Positions 5,389 through 9,829 of a DNA stretch of 9,829 nucleotides are shown piece after piece (the stretch's first letter is position 1; every line of letters begins with the position of its first letter). This DNA comes from JBBRUG01 sp038247995 (GTDB lineage Bacteria > Chloroflexota > Chloroflexia > Chloroflexales > Chloroflexaceae): assembly GCA_038247995.1 (NCBI GenBank), contig JBBRUG010000228.1, positions 1 through 9,829 on the forward strand. The letters are read 5' to 3'. Made by a program: the position numbers and the translations under genes. The notes below the pieces were generated by a model. That model was not told where the DNA came from, did no database searches, and saw only the letters and a program-made list of their open reading frames with translations.

Positions 5389-7245
5389 TTACTCCGTTGC
5401 TTCCAGTTGGGTTACCACCAACAAGCCCGTATGCGCCCAGAAGGCGCCGTTCGTGCCCATGGCGAGGTTATCGGCGGTGGGCCAGTTGGTCCAGTAGGTC
5501 TGGTTATAGGGGATGCGATGCAGCCACTGGATCACTGGGATGTCGATCTGATCGCGCCAGTAGATCTCCAGCGCCTGGGCGGCCAGGGCCTGGAACTCAG
5601 GATCGTCGCCCGAAAGCGGCGCCATCTGGTCGAGGATCGCATCGTACTCGGGGTTGCTATAGCGCGAGAAGCGATTGCTGCCGGCCGTGCTGCCAAGCGC
5701 AGCGCTAAAGCGGCCATGGTACAGCTCGAATGCGGCGTAAGGGTCCTTCAGGCTGGCGCCGTGGCCGAACATGTACAGGCCCTGCGCGCCGTCAGCCATC
5801 TGCTGGAAGGAGTCGGTACCGAAGTTGATGCTGGCGTCGAAGCCGGTGTTGCGCAGCATCTCGACCAGAACCGGCACGATGTCGCTGTGGATGCCTTCGA
5901 AGCCGTGGATAACCGCGTTGATCGTCTCGCCGTCCTTCGCCCACAGCCCATCGCCGTTCTTGGTGAACCCTGCTTCAGTCATCAGGGCTTCGGCCTCAGC
6001 CGGATCGTGGCGGTACGGATCGTACTCCTCGATCAGCGCCTGTACCGCCGGCGAATCAGCGAACGACTGCAGACCGGGGTAGAGCGGGAAGGGGAAGATG
6101 GTCGTAATCTCGGCGCCTTCGTAAATGATCTCGTTGATCAACTCACGATCAACCGAAAGGCTCACCGCCCGACGCACGCGCGCATCGCTCCATGGCTCAA
6201 TCTGCGTATTCACCCACAACGAGTTCGGCCACCAGTCCAGATACCCGTAGGGCGCGTTGTTGCCCGAGTGGGTCGTCACATTCGGGTTCTGCGCCAGAAT
6301 GTTGCCGATCACCGCGCTGCGCATGTCGAGCGTCGAGTCATACTCGTTGTTGACCACTCGCTGGGCCACGACGTCCATGTTCTGGCCGACCTGCCCGCCG
6401 ATGTTTACCATCACGATGCGCTTCACATCGGGAACCGGCGAAACGCCCGCCTCAGCGGCCCACCAATCTTCGCGCAAGTCGAAGATCTTCTGGTTCGCGT
6501 CCCAGGCTACCAGGCGATACGGCCCGGAGTGCGGAATATCAATCCCGCCGGCATACGCATTCACATCATCCACGGCGCTCAGCGCATGCGCCGGAACGAT
6601 CGGAATACCGGTGTCGAATTTCAGCGTCAGCACTTCAAACTTGAAGCGCGGCGCCGGAATCTTGAAGGTCACATTGACGGTCAGATCATCGACTGCCTCA
6701 ATCGACTCGACAAACTGCTGGAACGAGGTGTGGTAGGGCAGGTTTTCGTTGTTCAACTGGCCTTCCAGAGTGAAAACAACGTCTTCAGAAGTAACCTGCA
6801 CGCCGTCACTCCACTTCGCCGCTGGGTTCAGCTTGATCTCCAACGCAGTGAATTCGGCGTTGGTGTACTCCATGCTCTCGGCGAGCCAGGGAATCTCCTG
6901 GTCGGAGAAGATGCCGAAGTACATCAGCGGCTCCCACATAAAGGCATTGCCTTCCTGATGGGTGTAGCCGGGTACGGCCCAGGGGTTTGTTACGCCGATT
7001 GGCGAGGTGATGCTCCAGGCCAGGTTGAGCGTGCGATTACGTGGAACGTCTGAGAGGGGCCCGGTGGAAATAACTTCAGCTTCGGTACCGGCAACTGGTT
7101 CGGCGGGCGCTGGCGCTTCGGTGGGCGCATCTTCGGCCGGAGCGGCCGGAGCGGCTGTCGGAGCAGCGGCAGGTGGGGCGCCGGCACATGCGGCGAGGGC
7201 GATCGTCGCCGCGAGAAAAGCGGCAAACAGCTTCAGACGGTTCAT
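5389..7245 (-). CDS. SBP_bac_5 family ABC transporter substrate-binding lipoprotein
   Basis: A 618-residue extracytoplasmic solute receptor of the peptide/nickel-binding family 5. The signal peptide (1-19) ends in the lipobox LAAC with lipidated C20, followed by an Ala/Pro/Thr/Glu linker to about residue 60. The family signature is clear at WSDGVQVTSEDVVFTLEG (145-162), and the VRRAVSLSVDRELI segment (357-370) matches the second-lobe motif of the family. Aromatic residues are frequent (WW at 261 and 338, W346, W352, W563, W574, W585, W588, W603). That suits stacking on sugars but does not prove it. I chose the ATG at 7245 because AAGGAG lies 9 nt upstream; an in-frame TTG at 7266 would absorb that site into the coding region. 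It is first in the importer unit, preceded by a near-consensus promoter and followed by a hairpin. The ligand may be an oligosaccharide, sugar acid or peptide. Confidence 0.93.
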   Translation of the reverse strand: MNRLKLFAAFLAATIALAACAGAPPAAAPTAAPAAPAEDAPTEAPAPAEPVAGTEAEVISTGPLSDVPRNRTLNLAWSITSPIGVTNPWAVPGYTHQEGNAFMWEPLMYFGIFSDQEIPWLAESMEYTNAEFTALEIKLNPAAKWSDGVQVTSEDVVFTLEGQLNNENLPYHTSFQQFVESIEAVDDLTVNVTFKIPAPRFKFEVLTLKFDTGIPIVPAHALSAVDDVNAYAGGIDIPHSGPYRLVAWDANQKIFDLREDWWAAEAGVSPVPDVKRIVMVNIGGQVGQNMDVVAQRVVNNEYDSTLDMRSAVIGNILAQNPNVTTHSGNNAPYGYLDWWPNSLWVNTQIEPWSDARVRRAVSLSVDRELINEIIYEGAEITTIFPFPLYPGLQSFADSPAVQALIEEYDPYRHDPAEAEALMTEAGFTKNGDGLWAKDGETINAVIHGFEGIHSDIVPVLVEMLRNTGFDASINFGTDSFQQMADGAQGLYMFGHGASLKDPYAAFELYHGRFSAALGSTAGSNRFSRYSNPEYDAILDQMAPLSGDDPEFQALAAQALEIYWRDQIDIPVIQWLHRIPYNQTYWTNWPTADNLAMGTNGAFWAHTGLLVVTQLEATE

Positions 7246-7302
7246 GAACCATGTCTCCTTCGACAAGGGAAGTCAAAACTCTTCGGCATCGTTGCGGCTG
7301 AG

Positions 7303-7313
7303 AGATCTGATCT
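7303..7313. promoter_or_regulatory. Small palindrome in the binding-protein leader
   Basis: AGATC-T-GATCT is a perfect palindrome with 5-bp arms, located between the predicted minus-strand start site and the binding-protein ATG. Its GATCTGA core recurs at 1145-1151 inside the candidate aldolase promoter, and TGATCTA occurs both here (7308-7314) and at 7418-7424 beside the promoter pair. It is a possible operator for the linked GntR-family regulator, without independent support. Confidence 0.2.
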
Positions 7314-7325
7314 ATTTTGCGGTGT

Positions 7326-7335
7326 TCACCTCCTT
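7326..7335 (-). promoter_or_regulatory. Perfect 10-nt Shine-Dalgarno sequence without a start codon
   Basis: The minus strand reads AAGGAGGTGA, fully complementary to the 3' end of bacterial 16S rRNA (TCACCTCCTT on plus). It sits about 80 nt upstream of the binding-protein ATG, which has its own AAGGAG. No ATG, GTG or TTG follows at suitable spacing; the bases after it run ACACCGCAAAATAG. It could be a ribosome standby or mRNA-protecting site. GGTGTTCACC (7321-7330) overlaps it as a near-palindrome. Confidence 0.45.
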
Positions 7336-7359
7336 CTTGCGCTTCTTCGCGCCCGCTGG

Positions 7360-7388
7360 TTGTCATTTCAGGGGTGGGATGCTATAAT
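7360..7388 (+). promoter_or_regulatory. Sigma-70 promoter for the lipoprotein-regulator unit
   Basis: TTGTCA (7360-7365), a 17-bp spacer and a perfect TATAAT (7383-7388), with a TGC extended -10 directly before it (7380-7382). Predicted start of transcription is near 7395, leaving a leader of about 140 nt before the lipoprotein ATG at 7535. The -10 overlaps that of the opposing promoter by two bases (7387-7388). Confidence 0.75.
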
Positions 7389-7415
7389 TCTATGCGACGA
7401 TTTACTTTGTGTCAA
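7387..7415 (-). promoter_or_regulatory. Sigma-70 promoter for the binding-protein/transport unit
   Basis: On the minus strand, a perfect TTGACA (plus positions 7410-7415) is followed by a 17-bp spacer and TAGAAT (7387-7392, 5/6 match). Transcription should start near 7380, giving a leader of about 135 nt before the binding-protein ATG at 7245. This is the only strong promoter seen for the five importer genes. Confidence 0.72.
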
Positions 7416-7485
7416 TATGATCTAAAAACTCATCCTATCTGTTGTGAGGGTCGCCTAACGATGCTTCCGCAGGATGGGTGAAGGT

Positions 7486-7504
7486 CGCTGGAATGGCTCC
7501 AGCG
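7486..7504 (+). other. Leader hairpin upstream of the sugar dehydrogenase lipoprotein
   Basis: CGCTGGA (7486-7492) and TCCAGCG (7498-7504) form a perfect 7-bp stem with loop ATGGC, 30 nt before the lipoprotein ATG and inside its predicted 140-nt leader. There is no T-tract after it. I do not recognise any known riboswitch class in the leader. It could affect translation, since the gene lacks a good ribosome site. Confidence 0.4.
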
Positions 7505-7534
7505 GGCTTACCTGTCCATACCCAGTGATCGCTC

Positions 7535-8974
7535 ATGCACCGTCAATGTCGACGACGCGCCGGCGGCTTGGTTCTTGCGCTAACCCTCGGGTTAGCTGCA
7601 TGTTCAAGCGCTGCGCCCACCACCGCCCCTTCAAGCGCGCCAACTGAGGCTGCGGCTGAAGCCCCATCCACCCGTGCGCAACAGCCCATTGCGAATGGTC
7701 CAAGCATCCTCCACGATGCGATCGAATTGCGCCAAGTTGCGGCAATCGATAGCGGGGCCATTCGCCTGCGGCACAACCCCCAAGACGGTCAACTGTACCT
7801 GCTTAACCCGGTCAGCGGGTTGTTTCGGCTCGACCCGGCAGGCAATGGGCCGCCCGCACTTGTCGCAGCGCCGGCAAGTATTGCCAATGGCGCTACCCCC
7901 GCCGGTATGGCCTTCGCCGCCGACGGCACGCTCTACCTCGTAGCTAACCAGCGCAGCGGGAAAGAAACCCAGGCCCTGATCCGGCGCGGCACGCCCAACG
8001 GGAACAGTTTCACCTGGACGACCCTGGCCACCACTGCGCCGTATCCGGCGAGCGGCAACCAGTTCGATCATCTGTTTAATGGAATTGTGGTCAGCCCTGA
8101 CGGCACGGAGATTTATGTCAATAGCGGTTCGCGCACCGACCATGGCGAGGTGCAGACCAATGGCGGCGCCTTTGCCGGCGCCCGTGAGGAACCGCTGACC
8201 GCAACGGTGTTTGTGCTGCCCGCCGATGCGACCGATCTCGCATTGCCCAATGATCGCGCCGCGTTGGAGGCTGCCGGCTATATCTATGCCGCCGGCCTGC
8301 GCAATGCCTACGATCTGGCCTTTGCGCCCAACGGCGATCTCTTCGCGGTGGACAACGGCCCCGACGCCGATTACCCCGATGAACTGAATTGGCTGCGCCC
8401 CGGCGCGCATTATGGCTTTCCCTGGCGTTTTAGCAACTCCGATAACCCAGTGCGCCAGCCCGACTACTCCAGCGCCGCCGACCCGCTGCTCCACCCAGAT
8501 TTTATGGCGGTCAATACCGGCCTCTATCAGGCCGATCCGAACTTCCCGCCGCCGCCCGGCCCCTTTACCGACCCAGTACTGAGCCGCGGCCCCGCGGCCG
8601 TGATCTACCGCGCCGCCGACGGTAGCGAGCAAGATGGAGCCGCGACCGCAGGACTAGCAACCTTCACGCCCCATCGTTCGCCATTGGGCCTGGTTTTTGC
8701 TGCCGATCCAGCCATGCCCGCCGAGCTGCGCAGCAATGACGAAACTCTGAGCGCTTTTGTGCTCAGTTGGGGCGCTGCGGGCGGCACGCTGAGCGACAAA
8801 GGCCAGGATCTGCTGCACATCCAGCTACGGAAGAACGCCGACGCCTACGAAGCCGTGGTGCAACAACTCGCCTACGACTTCGCCAATCCAATCGATGCCG
8901 CTTTGATCGGCGATCGGCTTTATGTGCTGGAATTCGGCGCCGGCGCGGCGATCTGGGAGCTACGCTTTAGATAA
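7535..8974 (+). CDS. PQQ-dependent sugar dehydrogenase-like lipoprotein
   Basis: A 479-residue lipoprotein: Arg-rich N-terminus (RRR at 6-8), hydrophobic core, lipobox LAAC with lipidated C23, then a Ser/Ala/Pro/Thr linker to about residue 50. The rest looks like the six-bladed beta-propeller of the glucose/sorbosone dehydrogenase family. Landmarks are blade repeats of the type GMAFAADGTLYLVAN (124-138) and GIVVSPDGTEIYVNSG (183-198), the cofactor-site motif GLRNAYDLAFAPNGDLF (254-270; R256 and N257 match the Arg-Asn that contacts PQQ in soluble glucose dehydrogenase), GAHYGFPW (290-297) and PHRSPLGLVFA (379-389). Members oxidise aldoses at C1 outside the cytoplasm, but many homologues are uncharacterised. 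Here the sugar and the use of PQQ are inferred. No Shine-Dalgarno precedes the ATG; the start was chosen because it gives the intact signal peptide. It is co-transcribed with the regulator. Confidence 0.85.
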   Translation: MHRQCRRRAGGLVLALTLGLAACSSAAPTTAPSSAPTEAAAEAPSTRAQQPIANGPSILHDAIELRQVAAIDSGAIRLRHNPQDGQLYLLNPVSGLFRLDPAGNGPPALVAAPASIANGATPAGMAFAADGTLYLVANQRSGKETQALIRRGTPNGNSFTWTTLATTAPYPASGNQFDHLFNGIVVSPDGTEIYVNSGSRTDHGEVQTNGGAFAGAREEPLTATVFVLPADATDLALPNDRAALEAAGYIYAAGLRNAYDLAFAPNGDLFAVDNGPDADYPDELNWLRPGAHYGFPWRFSNSDNPVRQPDYSSAADPLLHPDFMAVNTGLYQADPNFPPPPGPFTDPVLSRGPAAVIYRAADGSEQDGAATAGLATFTPHRSPLGLVFAADPAMPAELRSNDETLSAFVLSWGAAGGTLSDKGQDLLHIQLRKNADAYEAVVQQLAYDFANPIDAALIGDRLYVLEFGAGAAIWELRFR

Positions 8975-8987
8975 GCTGGAGCTGTTG

Positions 8988-9716
8988 ATGACTCACGAGC
9001 TTGAACCTGTCGCGACGACTGAACAGCCCCTTGGCCGGCGGGTCTATCGCCATGTCTACAGCGATTTGCATCAGCGCGTGCGGCGCGGCGACTGGCTACC
9101 CGGCGAACGCTTGCCAAGCATCAATCAACTGGCCCGGGATCTCGATGTAGGCACCAGTTCCGTTCGTGAAGTTTTGCGTTCGCTTCAATCGATCGGTATG
9201 GTGCGGATCGAACATGGTCGCGGTGTTTTTGTCACCGATGCGCCGCCCGCCCCTGATCTTTCCGAACACTTTCAGGATGTCAATATCGGCCTGATCTTTG
9301 CTCTCGCCGAAACCCGGCGGATTGTCGAGCCGGAACTGGCCGCCCTGGCAGCCGAACGGGCAACGGATGAGGAACTAGCGGTTATCGAACAACTGGCCCG
9401 CGAGATGGAGCTTACCGTTCTCGAACAGCGCGATTTTGTTGATCCCGATGTGTTCTTTCATCGCAAGATTGCCGAGGTCGCCCGCAATCCCATCCTGTTT
9501 CGCATGATGGAGAATGTGAATGATCTGTTCTTAGAAAGCCGTAAACTTACTTCGCTGGAACCCGGCATGACGTCGCGCGCCGTGCGCTACCATCTACTCA
9601 TTGCCGATGCCCTGCGCGCCCGCGACATTGTGCAGACGCGCTTGCTGATGCAGGCGCACATGAACGATATGCTCAATAGCGTACTTGCCGTCGCTCCGGC
9701 GCCGCCGCATGGGTGA
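8988..9716 (+). CDS. GntR-family transcriptional regulator, FadR/FCD subfamily
   Basis: A 242-residue one-component regulator. The winged helix-turn-helix covers about 18-83, with the typical GDWLPGERLPSINQLARDL (35-53), the recognition helix SSVREVLRSL and the wing IEHGRGVFV. An all-helical FCD ligand domain covers about 100-235. FCD metal ligands are all visible: D154 and H158 (DPDVFFH), H202 (YHLLIADAL) and H224 (MQAH). FCD proteins with this set usually bind a divalent metal and sense carboxylates or sugar acids, which agrees with the linked aldolase and sugar dehydrogenase. The ATG at 8988 has GGAG 6 nt upstream and lies 13 nt after the lipoprotein stop, indicating an operon; a longer frame from 8922 would overlap the lipoprotein and has no support. 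It probably controls the divergent promoter pair at 7360-7415, including its own expression. The stop codon lies in a repeat tract. Confidence 0.92.
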   Translation: MTHELEPVATTEQPLGRRVYRHVYSDLHQRVRRGDWLPGERLPSINQLARDLDVGTSSVREVLRSLQSIGMVRIEHGRGVFVTDAPPAPDLSEHFQDVNIGLIFALAETRRIVEPELAALAAERATDEELAVIEQLAREMELTVLEQRDFVDPDVFFHRKIAEVARNPILFRMMENVNDLFLESRKLTSLEPGMTSRAVRYHLLIADALRARDIVQTRLLMQAHMNDMLNSVLAVAPAPPHG

Positions 9717-9760
9717 CAGGATGACAGTCTGACAGTTCGCAGTTCGCAGTTCGCAGTTCT
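9714..9760 (+). repeat. Octad and heptad tandem repeats after the regulator gene
   Basis: Three degenerate 8-bp units (TGACAGGA, TGACAGTC, TGACAGTT; 9714-9737) begin with the TGA stop codon of the regulator itself. They pass into four 7-bp units CAGTTCG, CAGTTCG, CAGTTCG, CAGTTCT (9733-9760). GTCTGA (9727-9732) and TCAGAC (9761-9766) form an inverted pair enclosing the heptads, with a 28-nt loop. No intrinsic terminator was seen. Confidence 0.8.
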
Positions 9761-9763
9761 TCA

Positions 9764-9829
9764 GACGACCGACGACCGACGACCGACGACCGACGACCGA
9801 CGACCGACGACCGACGACCGACGACCGAC
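9764..9829. repeat. GACGACC heptad tandem array running off the window
   Basis: Nine perfect head-to-tail copies of GACGACC plus three further bases, with no mismatch, reaching the last base of the window; the full length is unknown. A 7-bp period is not divisible by three, so it cannot be a simple peptide repeat. The perfect identity suggests recent slippage expansion. Function unknown. Confidence 0.93.

Noticed and set aside
5383..7053. A 556-codon open frame on plus, antisense to the binding-protein gene
   Set aside because: It is the mirror of a strongly GC-biased real gene; its translation is rich in Arg, His and Val and has no recognisable domain, whereas the minus frame is a clear SBP_bac_5 protein.
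7246..7266. TTG start giving a 7-residue longer binding protein
   Set aside because: It would place AAGGAG inside the coding region and disrupt the usual Met-Asn-Arg signal peptide start.
7076..7366. A 96-codon minus frame starting near the predicted transcript start and overlapping the binding-protein start
   Set aside because: No ribosome site, composition like an out-of-frame reading of the signal peptide and linker, and no homology seen; kept only as a reason to view the leader Shine-Dalgarno sequence cautiously.
7631..8632. A 333-codon minus-strand frame opposite the dehydrogenase lipoprotein
   Set aside because: Antisense shadow of a high-GC gene, low-complexity Gly/Ile/Arg composition and no start signals.
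9733..9829. CRISPR-like array
   Set aside because: Units are 7 bp, contiguous and without spacers.

Overview
The window holds one transport and catabolism locus, arranged as two divergent transcription units around an intergenic switch at about 7246-7534. The organism is probably a GC-rich, mesophilic or moderately thermophilic member of the Chloroflexota (Chloroflexia/Roseiflexus-like). The signs are lipoproteins with an LAAC lipobox followed by a long Ala/Pro/Thr linker, Dpp-type transporters of the kind common there, and 7-8 bp tandem repeats between genes. This placement is inference from style; no ribosomal or other marker gene is present.

Minus strand, in transcription order: substrate-binding lipoprotein of the SBP_bac_5 family (7245-5389), inner-membrane permease B (5317-4319), permease C (4315-3413), ATPase D (3326-2325), ATPase F (2244-1234), then, after a 192 bp gap, a DHDPS/NAL-superfamily aldolase or lyase (1041-142). 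This is a complete five-part importer of the dipeptide/oligopeptide/nickel class. Several members of that class carry oligosaccharides rather than peptides. The aldolase has the Schiff-base lysine but lacks the Thr-Thr pair of true dihydrodipicolinate synthase, so it more likely cleaves a sugar acid or similar 2-oxo acid than makes lysine precursors.

Plus strand: a lipoprotein with a PQQ-dependent sugar dehydrogenase (glucose/sorbosone dehydrogenase) beta-propeller (7535-8974), followed 13 nt later by a GntR-family, FadR/FCD-type regulator (8988-9716) with the usual FCD metal ligands. Such regulators sense carboxylates, often sugar acids. Together the genes suggest a carbohydrate or sugar-acid utilisation locus: extracytoplasmic oxidation, import, cytoplasmic retro-aldol cleavage, and local control. 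The substrate cannot be read from the sequence.

The divergent region contains two near-consensus sigma-70 promoters (TTGTCA-17-TATAAT on plus, TTGACA-17-TAGAAT on minus) whose -10 boxes overlap by two bases, so polymerase probably cannot occupy both at once. Other non-coding structure includes a strong intercistronic hairpin between the binding-protein and permease genes and a perfect 10-nt anti-Shine-Dalgarno complement in the binding-protein leader. The left 120 bp holds a G-quadruplex motif and a C12 run, 7-8 bp degenerate repeats lie in the operon spacers, and a GACGACC heptad array runs off the right edge.
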